DNA of 64,000 nt from GCA-002712045 sp028112705 (GCA_028112705.1 JAOGYN010000009.1:1-64000); one strand, 5' to 3'. Shown: positions 8,389 to 16,941, counted from the first letter of the stretch. The notes: generated by a model from the letters alone, not told the origin. Translations and numbers: made by a program.

Positions 8389-9573
8389 TTACAGATTAAA
8401 TGGTAGCCCAATGTACTGGACGGCTAACGCTTGCTGCAATTCTTCAGACTTAAGTAAGAGATCGTAATCAGATTGCCTTATCTGTGCATCGAAGGGATCT
8501 TCGCCTGGAAAAATATGTAGCATTTTAGTTAGGCGCCAACTCAGATTTATGGCACCCCAAACCCTTGAAAGTGCTGTTTTTGAATAATTTTCTAGATGTG
8601 AATAGTTTTTATTTTTATCAGCCTCAATAATAGCTCTGCTTAAATAATAAATATCTGAGACTGCTAAATTCAAGCCTTTAGCACCCGTTGGAGGAACTAC
8701 GTGAGCGCTATCCCCTGCCAAAAATAACTTATGATATTGCATTGGTTCTGACACAAAACTTCTGAGAGGTGCTATTGATTTTTCGATAGATGGACCAGTC
8801 TTTATATGTTTAGTGACATCTGCTGGTAAGCGCTTAATTAGAGCCTCCCAAAACCGGTCATCCGACCAATTTTCTATTTTGTCATTTATATCTACCTGTA
8901 TATAAAATCTACTTAACATTGGATTTCTTTGTGAAGCTAAGGCGAAACCATCACTATGATATGCGTACAAGACATCTTTGTATGGCGGCACTTCAGCCAT
9001 TATTCCTAACCAGCCAAAAGGATAGTTTCTTTGAAACGATCGTTGATGGTTTTGAGGAATTGCGTGACGCGAAACTCCATGAAACCCATCACATCCAGCT
9101 ATATAATCGCAGATTAGTGTTTTCTTTTTACCGTTATGTAAAAATGTAACTTTAGGATGGGTTTTTTCTACATCACTAATTTTTACCTCAGAGGCTTCAC
9201 AAAAAATGTGTCCATTATCAATCTCTCTTTGTTTAAATAGATCTTCAGTGATGGAAGTTTGTCCATAAGCCATAAAGCTTTTACCTGTATATTTTTTGAC
9301 ATCAATAAAAAGGCTGGCCTTCCCTTCCCATGCAATGCTCGTCCCATCATGTGGTATCCCCTCTTTATCCATTCTCTTACCCAAACCAACATCCCTAAGA
9401 AGCTGAACAGTGCCTGCTTCCAAAACACCAGCTCTTATTCGCCCTATGACATGACTTTTACTTTGGCGTTCAACAATTATGCTTTCGATCCCATTAAGAT
9501 GTAAAATATGACTTAATAATAGGCCAGATGGCCCACCACCAATAATTGCTACCTGGGTATTATGGATTGACAA
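8389..9573 (-). CDS. pobA: 4-hydroxybenzoate 3-monooxygenase
   Basis: A class A flavoprotein hydroxylase converting 4-hydroxybenzoate to protocatechuate with NADPH and O2. It has the FAD motif 'VAIIGGGPSGLLLSHIL', the 'GRIRAGVLEAGT' segment specific to PobA, 'CDGFHGVSR' (DG motif), the 'ASQRNPMLSRFYIQV' segment with the substrate-binding Ser/Arg positions, and 'LAGDSAHVVPPTGAKGLN'. A longer frame begins at TTG 9588, but I chose TTG 9573 because GAGGA lies 8 bases upstream and the protein then starts close to the FAD motif as in the family (394 residues). No protocatechuate ring-cleavage genes are visible nearby. It is divergent from the operon at 9736. Confidence 0.88.
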   Translation of the reverse strand: MSIHNTQVAIIGGGPSGLLLSHILHLNGIESIIVERQSKSHVIGRIRAGVLEAGTVQLLRDVGLGKRMDKEGIPHDGTSIAWEGKASLFIDVKKYTGKSFMAYGQTSITEDLFKQREIDNGHIFCEASEVKISDVEKTHPKVTFLHNGKKKTLICDYIAGCDGFHGVSRHAIPQNHQRSFQRNYPFGWLGIMAEVPPYKDVLYAYHSDGFALASQRNPMLSRFYIQVDINDKIENWSDDRFWEALIKRLPADVTKHIKTGPSIEKSIAPLRSFVSEPMQYHKLFLAGDSAHVVPPTGAKGLNLAVSDIYYLSRAIIEADKNKNYSHLENYSKTALSRVWGAINLSWRLTKMLHIFPGEDPFDAQIRQSDYDLLLKSEELQQALAVQYIGLPFNL

Positions 9574-9735
9574 GAAAATTTTCCTCAAAGGTTAATAGTG
9601 ATTATTGCGCTAGGCTTAAGTTAAATACAATTGGTTTTATAATATATAAATTACGTAATGAATATTTAGTTTATGTGCAATATTTGACTTACTTACTCTT
9701 TTTATTATGTAGTTTTTCATTTAATTAAAAGGTTC

Positions 9736-10863
9736 ATGGTAAACGTTGATAAAATTTTTGATTCTAATGATGTAAAGTGGCTTTCTCAAAAAAAGTTACC
9801 TAAGTTAATCTATGATTTTATTGAGGGGGCTACTGGACGTGAAGTTGCTGTAAAGCAAAATTTAAAATCCTTTGATGAGATTAAGCTATTACCAAGATCC
9901 TTAAGAGATGTGAGTAAACGTAGTTTAACAACTGAATTTTTGGGTCAAAAATTTGATCAGCCATTTGGAATTTCTCCAATGGGAATGTGTAATTTAACCT
10001 GTCCCAAAGCTGATTTAATAATGGCTAAAGCTTCGAAGGAGAGAAATTTTCCACATGGGATATCAACTGCAACATCAACACGTTTAGAAGAGATTCATAA
10101 CATAAGTGATAAAAATGCCTGGTTTCAATTATATGTTTTTGCGGGTGCCGAAAGTGGGCTTGATCTTGCAAAAAAAGCCCAATTGGCTGGATATAAAACG
10201 CTGATCTTGACTGTTGATGTTCCGCAAGGTTCACGCCGGATGAGAGAGTTGAGGAATGGGTTTCAGGTTCCTTTTAAAATGGGATTAAGTCAAATTCTTG
10301 ATCTGTCTAGCCACCCCTTATGGTCTTTAAAAACATTATTAGCAGGTATACCAAAGCCTGTATTGATTAATGAAAGTGAAGATAGGTTTGATAGAAAAGC
10401 ACTTAGAATTGGGGCTACATGGGAGTTTCTAGATAAGCTCAGAGTAATGTGGAAAGGTAAAATTATTGTTAAAGGTATTTTGTCAGTGGATGATGCAAAA
10501 AGAGCCAGAAATGCCGGGATGGATGCTATTTGGGTTTCTAATCACGGTGGCCGACAGCTAGATGCTGCTCCGGCAGCAATTGAAGTTTTACCAATTATCC
10601 GTGATGCAGTAGGGGATGAATTTCCCATCGCATTTGATAGCGGTATAAGAGATGGAAGTGACGTAGTAAAAGCTTTGGCAAAAGGAGCAAACTTCACGTT
10701 CTTGGGTAGGCCAATTTTACATTCACTAGCTGCTGCTGGTGGCCCTGGTTTAGAAAAAATTCTTTCTATATTTTATGAGGATATCAATGTTGTGATGGCT
10801 CAAATAGGGATTAATCAAATAGATGAAATAAATAGTTCAGTGCTTTCTGGAGGGCAAGGATGA
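9736..10863 (+). CDS. FMN-dependent 2-hydroxyacid oxidase/dehydrogenase
   Basis: A 375-residue alpha-hydroxyacid oxidase family protein (lactate, glycolate or mandelate type), which oxidises an L-2-hydroxyacid to the 2-oxo acid. It shows 'PKLIYDFIEGATG' at the N-terminus, the 'PFGISPMGM' FMN segment, and the hallmark 'VSNHGGRQLDAAPAAIEVL' with the catalytic His and Arg, followed by 'FDSGIRDGSDVVKALA' and 'FLGRP'. It is the first of four coupled genes: its TGA overlaps the ATG of the ThDP enzyme (ATGA). The pairing of a 2-hydroxyacid oxidase with a 2-oxoacid decarboxylase-like enzyme suggests sequential steps. Substrate unknown. Confidence 0.88.
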   Translation: MVNVDKIFDSNDVKWLSQKKLPKLIYDFIEGATGREVAVKQNLKSFDEIKLLPRSLRDVSKRSLTTEFLGQKFDQPFGISPMGMCNLTCPKADLIMAKASKERNFPHGISTATSTRLEEIHNISDKNAWFQLYVFAGAESGLDLAKKAQLAGYKTLILTVDVPQGSRRMRELRNGFQVPFKMGLSQILDLSSHPLWSLKTLLAGIPKPVLINESEDRFDRKALRIGATWEFLDKLRVMWKGKIIVKGILSVDDAKRARNAGMDAIWVSNHGGRQLDAAPAAIEVLPIIRDAVGDEFPIAFDSGIRDGSDVVKALAKGANFTFLGRPILHSLAAAGGPGLEKILSIFYEDINVVMAQIGINQIDEINSSVLSGGQG

Positions 10864-12575
10864 CTAAAGAGAAAATTAGAGGTGGCGCATTATTAGCCCG
10901 AGCACTCAAAGAAAAAGGTGTTGAACATGTTTTTACTCTTGCCGGTGGGTTTTGCAATCCTGCTTTAGAAGGCATGATGGAATGTCAGATGCCCGTTATA
11001 AATTGCCCCCATGAGCAGGTTGCTGGGCATTTGGCTGATGGTCATTCTAGGATCACAAGAAAGCCATCTGTTTGCCTTGTTGGTCCAGAAGGTTTTGCAA
11101 ATGCAGTTCCTGCAATGTTGGAGGCATGGGGTGAAAGAACTCCAGTTATTTTTATAACTGGGTCTTCTACACAAAAACGCCAGGGATCTGGCGGCTTCAA
11201 AGAAATTGATGACGTAGCAATAGCGGCGCCATTAACTAAATATTCTATAAGTATTACAGATGGGAAGAGAATTAGTGAATTTGTTGACCGAGCTTGGGTA
11301 GCGGCAACAACTGGGTATCCAGGACCAGTTCATATTAGTCTTCCAGTTGATATCATGTTTTCGATGTTTTATTTTGATGCCGGATTAGATGAGCGACCAT
11401 TTAATAGAAGCCCTAGAGCCTTGCCGAGAGCCTGGCCAGATCCATCTTCATTATCAAAAGTAATTAAAATGGTTGAGCATGCCGAAAGGCCAATAATTAT
11501 TGGAGGGCATGGGATTTGGTGGTCTGGCGCTGAAAGTTTTTTAGATCAGGCTGGGAACAAATTAAAAATACCTATTTTTAATGTTCCTTATCATCAGAAA
11601 CTATTAGGAGAAGAAAACGAAGCTTATATGGGATTAGCAGATTTTCATCAATATCATCCGTCTAAGAAGGCAATTCAAGAAAGTGATCTTATTTTAATGA
11701 TTGGGGGTCGTTTAGATAATCAAATGAACTTTGGTAATGCCCCTTTTTTTCCAGTTACCACAAATTTAATCTGCATCAACGGAAGCCATGAGGAATTGGA
11801 TTATAACCGTGCTGCTGATGAAGTTTTATTATCTGATCCAGGAGCATTTCTTAATGAGTTGATAAAAATAGAACAGACCTGGTTTAATTGGTTTGATTTA
11901 CAAAAAAATAGAAGAGCGCAGTGGGTTTCAGAATGGAGTAAGCATATTGCTGAAGAGACAAAAAAAGATGCACGTATTCATCCATTACAGCTTAGTCTTG
12001 ATGTTCAAAAAGAGTTAGGCGAAAAGGATTGGCTTATTTTTGATGGGGGAAATACGCATTTTTGGTCTGAAATTGCTGTTAATATAGCAGGCTGGAACGG
12101 TCAAAAACTTGGAGGCATTATGCATCCTGGGAATTATTCCTTATTAGGCGTTGGCGTGAGTTTTGGAGTTTCAGCAAAGAACTTACACCCAGATCAAAAT
12201 GTTGTCGTTATAAGTGGGGATGGTGCTTTTTTGTCAGGTGGTCTTTCAATAGAAGCAGCATTTCAAGAGGGTTTGCCAATAACGGTTGTGATCGATAATA
12301 ATGGTGGTTTGGATTGTATTAGTCAGCAACAAGAAAGGTTGTTTGCAAATGGAAAACATTTTGCGACAGACTTTAGGGATATCCCTTTCCATACGATGTT
12401 TGAGGGACTTGGTGGGTATGGGGAATTAGTTACTAAAAGAGAAGACATTGGCCCAGCATTACGAAGAGCAATGAAGTCTGGAAAGACGGCCTGTATAAAC
12501 GTTAAATGTAAGGGCGTAATAAGTCCTATTGTGGCCGCTACATCTGATAAACGCGACAAGGCTTCGATAGAGTAA
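10860..12575 (+). CDS. Thiamine diphosphate-dependent decarboxylase/synthase (ALS-like)
   Basis: A 571-residue ThDP enzyme of the acetolactate synthase / 2-oxoacid decarboxylase / 2-hydroxyacyl-CoA lyase superfamily. The N-terminal Pyr domain carries the catalytic Glu in 'CPHEQVAGHLADGHSR'. The central domain is NAD/FAD-like, and the C-terminal PP domain has the ThDP motif 'GDGAFLSGGLSIEAA' ending in 'VIDNNGG'. Because the Glu is present it is not glyoxylate carboligase. It may decarboxylate the 2-oxo acid made by the upstream oxidase. It overlaps the upstream gene by ATGA and the downstream gene by TAATG. Confidence 0.85.
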   Translation: MTKEKIRGGALLARALKEKGVEHVFTLAGGFCNPALEGMMECQMPVINCPHEQVAGHLADGHSRITRKPSVCLVGPEGFANAVPAMLEAWGERTPVIFITGSSTQKRQGSGGFKEIDDVAIAAPLTKYSISITDGKRISEFVDRAWVAATTGYPGPVHISLPVDIMFSMFYFDAGLDERPFNRSPRALPRAWPDPSSLSKVIKMVEHAERPIIIGGHGIWWSGAESFLDQAGNKLKIPIFNVPYHQKLLGEENEAYMGLADFHQYHPSKKAIQESDLILMIGGRLDNQMNFGNAPFFPVTTNLICINGSHEELDYNRAADEVLLSDPGAFLNELIKIEQTWFNWFDLQKNRRAQWVSEWSKHIAEETKKDARIHPLQLSLDVQKELGEKDWLIFDGGNTHFWSEIAVNIAGWNGQKLGGIMHPGNYSLLGVGVSFGVSAKNLHPDQNVVVISGDGAFLSGGLSIEAAFQEGLPITVVIDNNGGLDCISQQQERLFANGKHFATDFRDIPFHTMFEGLGGYGELVTKREDIGPALRRAMKSGKTACINVKCKGVISPIVAATSDKRDKASIE

Positions 12576-12907
12576 TGGCTACTTTAACCTCTCATACTTT
12601 AAATGGAACTGATGGATCACACGCTAGTGCTATAAAGGTTAAATTGATTGAAGTTGATGGACAAACTATTTTTGAAACGGAAATAGATGATGGTGGTCGT
12701 CTCAAGCAAGAAATTGAACCTAGTAAAATAAACCCGTCATCGATTTATGAGTTAACATTTGAAACTGGGCAATATTGGTTGGAACGAGGTTTCGAGCAGA
12801 TTATGGATCAGGTAGTTTTAAGGTTTAGAATGCCAGATCCAGAGGGTACCTATCATATGCCTATAATTATAAACCCAAATTCATATTCGACATGGTGGTC
12901 AAGTTAA
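12575..12907 (+). CDS. Transthyretin-like / 5-hydroxyisourate hydrolase-like protein
   Basis: A 110-residue protein of the HIUase/transthyretin-like fold, the family that hydrolyses 5-hydroxyisourate in urate breakdown. The N-terminal 'LTSHTLNG' matches the family's His-bearing strand (His7). Arg42 lies in 'DDGGRLKQ', His94 in 'TYHMPIIINPNSYST', and the chain ends in Ser110. The signature C-terminal Tyr-Arg-Gly-Ser is, however, Trp-Trp-Ser-Ser here, so normal HIUase activity is doubtful. No other urate genes are nearby. It is coupled at both ends (TAATG) to the ThDP enzyme and the DmdA-like gene, implying a role in that pathway. Confidence 0.75.
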   Translation: MATLTSHTLNGTDGSHASAIKVKLIEVDGQTIFETEIDDGGRLKQEIEPSKINPSSIYELTFETGQYWLERGFEQIMDQVVLRFRMPDPEGTYHMPIIINPNSYSTWWSS

Positions 12908-14022
12908 TGTCAGATGGTTTGAATATGTCGCGACGGATCCGTCGCACACCTTATACAGACAGCGTAGAGAAATTGGGCGTTAGAGGTTTTTCTGTTGTCA
13001 ATCATATGCTTTTACCCAAGGCCTTTCAGCCAACTGTTGAAGAAGATTATTGGCACTTAAGAGAGCACGTTCAAATTTGGGATGTTTCTTGTCAGAGACA
13101 AGTCGAAATTACAGGCAAAGATGCGACCAAGTTAATTCAGTTGATGACGCCTAGAGATATTTCGAGATGCTCTATTGGTCAATGTATGTATGTACCAATA
13201 ATAGATTCTGATGCTGGATTGATAAATGACCCTGTTCTTCTAAAGTTAGATGACAATCATTTTTGGTTATCAATAGCTGACTCTGATGTTTTACTTTATG
13301 CGAAGGGATTAGCGATAGGAAAAGGTTTTGATGTAATTGTAGATGAGCCAGATGTGTCCCCGTTAGCCGTTCAAGGTCCAAAAGCAGAAAAATTGTTAAC
13401 TCAAATTTTTGGATCTAACATAGGAGATATTGGGTTTTTTAAATTTGGATGGATTAATTTTTGTGGAACAAAACAGTTGATTGCGAGGTCTGGTTATTCT
13501 AGGCAGGGCGGGTTTGAAATTTATTTAAAGGGCTCTCATCTTGGAAAAAAACTATGGGATACTATTTGGAATGCTGGGAAAAAATTTAATATTTTACCAG
13601 GATGTCCTAATTTAATTGAACGTATCGAAGGAGGATTATTTAGTTATGGAAATGAGATGACAAGAGCTAATAATCCTCTGGAGATAGGATTAGAAAAATA
13701 TTGTACGCTAGATGGTTCAATAGATTTTATTGGTCGTGAAAAACTTCAAAGAATTGCAAAAAACGGCATTAACCAACAAATAAAAGGAGTTCTTTTTGAT
13801 GGTGACAAATGTCCAACTTGTGCTGTTCCTTGGCCAGTAACGGTTGGATCACAAAAAGTGGGCGCTATTACATCCGCTATTTGGTCTCCGAGGTTAAAAT
13901 CAAATATTGGACTCTCAATGATAGATAGTAATTTCTGGCTTCAAGGTCAGTCAGTTAGTGTTCACATGCCAAATGAAATAGTATGCAAGGGTAAAGTAGT
14001 AGATACACCATTTAAAGATTAA
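12907..14022 (+). CDS. DmdA-like tetrahydrofolate-dependent demethylase (GcvT family)
   Basis: A 371-residue GcvT-fold protein that, from memory, lines up along its length with the DMSP demethylase DmdA of SAR11: 'SRRIRRTPYTDSVEKLGV', 'VNHMLLPKAF', 'REHVQIWDVSCQRQVEI', 'SIADSDVLLYAKGLA' and 'GCPNLIERIEGGLFSYGNE'. DmdA moves a methyl group from DMSP to tetrahydrofolate, leaving methylmercaptopropionate. In the substrate-site segment 'RSGYSRQGGFEIY' the Glu and last Tyr are kept, but a Tyr replaces the Trp I recall contacting the sulfonium. ATG 12907 (TAATG with the previous stop) was preferred to 12892 because it gives the family's N-terminal length. Either true DmdA or a close paralogue. Confidence 0.75.
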   Translation: MSDGLNMSRRIRRTPYTDSVEKLGVRGFSVVNHMLLPKAFQPTVEEDYWHLREHVQIWDVSCQRQVEITGKDATKLIQLMTPRDISRCSIGQCMYVPIIDSDAGLINDPVLLKLDDNHFWLSIADSDVLLYAKGLAIGKGFDVIVDEPDVSPLAVQGPKAEKLLTQIFGSNIGDIGFFKFGWINFCGTKQLIARSGYSRQGGFEIYLKGSHLGKKLWDTIWNAGKKFNILPGCPNLIERIEGGLFSYGNEMTRANNPLEIGLEKYCTLDGSIDFIGREKLQRIAKNGINQQIKGVLFDGDKCPTCAVPWPVTVGSQKVGAITSAIWSPRLKSNIGLSMIDSNFWLQGQSVSVHMPNEIVCKGKVVDTPFKD

Positions 14023-14659
14023 ACTTTTGCACAAATATTGGATTATGTTGTATTTCCCATTTTTTGTATTTGTGCATTATAGACAAAAATTTACCATTTT
14101 CTAAAAATAAATTAAGCCACTTATGAATATTGGACCAGGGCTGATTATCAAACCAAGAACGATCAACGTTGGCGAACTGTCTAATGAATGGTAATAATGC
14201 ATAATCAAAAATTTTAGGGCCGTTACCACATAACCAGTTTTTACCTAAGAGCTTGATATTCAATTCATCTAGGAATTTACAAGCACTGTCCCTGCTACGA
14301 ATTTTATCCATATCTTCTTTTTTAGAATATTTGTAATTATCAAGATTTTTTTTAAACTCGTTATCAATTGTTAATACAAAATTATTAAAATCACTTTCAT
14401 CATCTATATCAAGTAATTTTTCAGGGTCATTTTTGTTTAAGGCCCATTTCATAATATCAATACTTTCTTCAATTAATTTACCACTTCCTGTTAACAAGAC
14501 TGGTACGGTACCTTTGGGAGATAGTTCAAGCAAGGTGGAGGGCTTATCTCTAAGTAAAACTTCTCGATGTTCGTATTCTATTTGGGCACTAAATATAGCT
14601 AATCTAGCTCTCATTGCATAAGGGCATCGTCTAAATGAGTAAAGAATAGAGTGTGACAA
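14012..14659 (-). CDS. Glutathione S-transferase family protein
   Basis: A 215-residue GST. The N-terminal thioredoxin-fold domain has 'YSFRRCPYAMRARLA' (CPYA, a cysteine-type active site like omega/beta GSTs and glutaredoxin-2), then the cis-Pro segment 'GTVPVLL' and the glutathione-contacting 'IEESIDIMKWAL'. The rest is alpha-helical. Role is probably thiol transfer or conjugation; the substrate is unknown. The 3' end overlaps the end of the convergent DmdA-like gene by 11 bases, so transcription of the two must run into each other. Confidence 0.85.
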   Translation of the reverse strand: MSHSILYSFRRCPYAMRARLAIFSAQIEYEHREVLLRDKPSTLLELSPKGTVPVLLTGSGKLIEESIDIMKWALNKNDPEKLLDIDDESDFNNFVLTIDNEFKKNLDNYKYSKKEDMDKIRSRDSACKFLDELNIKLLGKNWLCGNGPKIFDYALLPFIRQFANVDRSWFDNQPWSNIHKWLNLFLENGKFLSIMHKYKKWEIQHNPIFVQKFNL

Positions 14660-14682
14660 AATTAAAACCTTTGATGGTCAAA

Positions 14683-15942
14683 TTATACCATTAACCTGTT
14701 ATTATTTAACTTTTCTATCTTGGCAAAAGTAATCTCACCCGGCTGTTGTGGATTTTGAAAATCAACTTCAGCAAATTGCTCAGTTCTTCCCATACGTTCA
14801 CTTTCCATTAAAATATTATGGTATTTACCAATCTGGGAGTTCAAATATTTTGATACTTGAGTAGCCCCTAAACTCCTGAGCAATTTAGCACGCTCTTTTA
14901 TTTTAATACCATTCACTTGCGGCATTCTAGAAGCAGGAGTACCCTGTCTAGGTGAGTAGGGAAAAATGTGTAACCAAGTTAGATCACATTCATTTACTAA
15001 TTGCATTGAATTTTCAAACATATCATCTGTTTCTGTAGGAAAACCAGCGATTATATCAGCCCCAAAAGTAATTTCTGGACGTATTTTTCTGACTGTTTCA
15101 CAGAATAAAATAGCGTCGTCTCGGAGATGACGCCTTTTCATCCTTTTTAAGATCATATTATCGCCAGATTGCAAACTCAAATGAAAATGTGGCATTAATC
15201 TTGCTTCATTCGCTATTGCTTCCATTAAATTTTCATCAACTTCGATACTATCAATAGAGCTTATTCTTAATCTTGCTAAATCTGGAACCAGCTTTAAAAT
15301 TTTCAGCACCAGATCACCTAATTTTGGTTTTGATGGTAGGTCAGAACCCCAACTTGTTAAATCTACGCCTGTTAAAACAATTTCTTTAAAACCATTTCCA
15401 ACAAGGCGTTTAATTTGCTCAATGATTATTCCTGCGGCAACTGATCTTGAATTTCCTCTACCGTAAGGAATAATACAAAAGGTACATCGATGATCACATC
15501 CATTTTGCACCTGAACATACGCTCGGCTTCGTGTTCCAAACCCATCAATTAAATGTCCTGCAGTTTCTTTAGCGGACATAATATCGTCTACTTGAATTCT
15601 TTCAGTTTTTCCAATGAAGTTCAGCTCTTTAGATAGCTTTTTCCAAGTTGAAGTTTTCATTTTTTCAATGTTTCCAAAAACATTTGATACTTCTGACATT
15701 TTGGCAAAAGTCTCTGGCTCTACCTGTGCGGCGCATCCAGTAACTATTATTTTAGTTGTGGGATTTTCTCGATGGATTTTACGGATTTCTTGTTTTGATT
15801 TGCGGACTGCCTCAGCAGTTACTGCACATGTGTTAACAACAGCAATATTTTCAATATTCTCATTTTTGGCTAGTTCTCGCATGGCTTCTGTCTCGTAGGT
15901 ATTTAAGCGACAACCTAGGGTTACAAATTTGGGTATATTCAT
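14683..15942 (-). CDS. mtaB: tRNA t6A37 methylthiotransferase MtaB
   Basis: A 419-residue radical-SAM methylthiotransferase that adds a methylthio group to t6A37 in tRNA (ms2t6A). The N-terminal UPF0004 domain has the three Cys in 'TLGCRLN', 'VVNTCAVT' and 'VTGCAAQ'. The radical-SAM cluster motif is 'CDHRCTFCIIPYGRG' (CxxxCxxC), and a TRAM-like C-terminus follows. 'FVTLGCRLNTYETE' distinguishes MtaB from MiaB and RimO. The start overlaps the stop of dapF by ATGA, forming a dapF-mtaB operon, an order I recall from other alphaproteobacteria. Confidence 0.92.
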   Translation of the reverse strand: MNIPKFVTLGCRLNTYETEAMRELAKNENIENIAVVNTCAVTAEAVRKSKQEIRKIHRENPTTKIIVTGCAAQVEPETFAKMSEVSNVFGNIEKMKTSTWKKLSKELNFIGKTERIQVDDIMSAKETAGHLIDGFGTRSRAYVQVQNGCDHRCTFCIIPYGRGNSRSVAAGIIIEQIKRLVGNGFKEIVLTGVDLTSWGSDLPSKPKLGDLVLKILKLVPDLARLRISSIDSIEVDENLMEAIANEARLMPHFHLSLQSGDNMILKRMKRRHLRDDAILFCETVRKIRPEITFGADIIAGFPTETDDMFENSMQLVNECDLTWLHIFPYSPRQGTPASRMPQVNGIKIKERAKLLRSLGATQVSKYLNSQIGKYHNILMESERMGRTEQFAEVDFQNPQQPGEITFAKIEKLNNNRLMV

Positions 15943-16754
15943 TGGATTAAAAATTCTTTGGTTAAAGTGCCATTAAATGAATGAGCTGTTGCGCCAGTCA
16001 TCCATACTCCGTCTGATTGCCAATTAACTTCTATTTGACCACCGTCAAGATCTACTATCACTGTATTTTGCGTTAAATTATTTCGGACAGCTGCAACAAC
16101 GACAGCACATGAAGAAGATCCAGAAGCCAGTGTAATGCCAGAGCCTCGCTCCCAAACTCTTAACCTTATATGATTTTTTCCCACTATACTGGCAAACTGT
16201 ACATTTGTTTTTTCAGGAAAAAGAGGGTGATTTTCAAACTTTGGCCCGAGTTTCTTGAGATCTATACTTTCAACGTTTTCTACAAAAAAAGTGCAATGAG
16301 GATTACCCATACTTGTTGCAGTTGGATTTCCTTCAATTGGTAATTTTAAAGTATCGATTTCTCTTGATATGGGAATCTTATTCCATTCAATTTGAGGTGG
16401 CCCCATATTTACAGATATTATGCCCTTTCCAAGATCTTTGGCTACAAGCAGTTTACTACCTGTAGTTAATTTTAACTCAGTTTTCTTAAACTCATTCATC
16501 AAGTATTTAGCTATACATCTGGTAGCGTTTCCGCATGTTGTTGATCTTGACCCATCAGAATTAAAAAAAATTAATTCTGCATCAGCGTCTTTGCTATCCA
16601 AAATTATAGCTAATTGATCACAACCTACGCCTCTGTTTCGATCTGAAATTTTACAAACTAATTCTTTGCTTAGGTCTATTTGTAATTCACGCTGATCAAT
16701 GATTACAAAATCATTTCCAAGTCCATGCATTTTGATAAATGGAATTTCCTGCAC
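15939..16754 (-). CDS. dapF: Diaminopimelate epimerase (second catalytic Cys replaced by Ser)
   Basis: A 271-residue DapF, which interconverts LL- and meso-diaminopimelate for lysine and peptidoglycan. It starts 'IKMHGLGNDFVIID', has 'RNRGVGCDQLA' and the first catalytic Cys in 'CGNATRCIA' (usual form CGNGARC). The second site reads 'GITLASGSSSCA' where the family has ...ACGTGACA..., so the second catalytic Cys is Ser (codon TCT). The remaining Cys of that segment is the non-catalytic one. Length and other segments are normal and the gene is intact. It may be a lineage variant or a weakened enzyme. It is first in an operon with mtaB. Confidence 0.87.
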   Translation of the reverse strand: MQEIPFIKMHGLGNDFVIIDQRELQIDLSKELVCKISDRNRGVGCDQLAIILDSKDADAELIFFNSDGSRSTTCGNATRCIAKYLMNEFKKTELKLTTGSKLLVAKDLGKGIISVNMGPPQIEWNKIPISREIDTLKLPIEGNPTATSMGNPHCTFFVENVESIDLKKLGPKFENHPLFPEKTNVQFASIVGKNHIRLRVWERGSGITLASGSSSCAVVVAAVRNNLTQNTVIVDLDGGQIEVNWQSDGVWMTGATAHSFNGTLTKEFLIQ

Positions 16755-16941
16755 TTTTTTATTTCCTCTTAATATTAAATTGGGAATAAATTGATTATTT
16801 TTAGGTAAAAATCTTTAATTTGGTTTAAACAGTTTCTTTAATTAGGGTTATTTAACAAATTTTTAATAATAATTCAATTTGATAAACATTCTAGGATTTT
16901 AGGTAAATAGCCAACTTATTCATAAATATATAGATTTTCCC

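Noticed and set aside
8252..8467. 71-residue plus-strand frame spanning the gap before pobA
   Set aside because: It reads across the antisense of two real genes and shows no ribosome binding site or family pattern.
10860..12575. Glyoxylate carboligase or acetolactate synthase proper
   Set aside because: The catalytic Glu is present, unlike glyoxylate carboligase, and no small regulatory ilvN-like subunit is adjacent; the HIUase-like neighbour alone does not make this a purine pathway.
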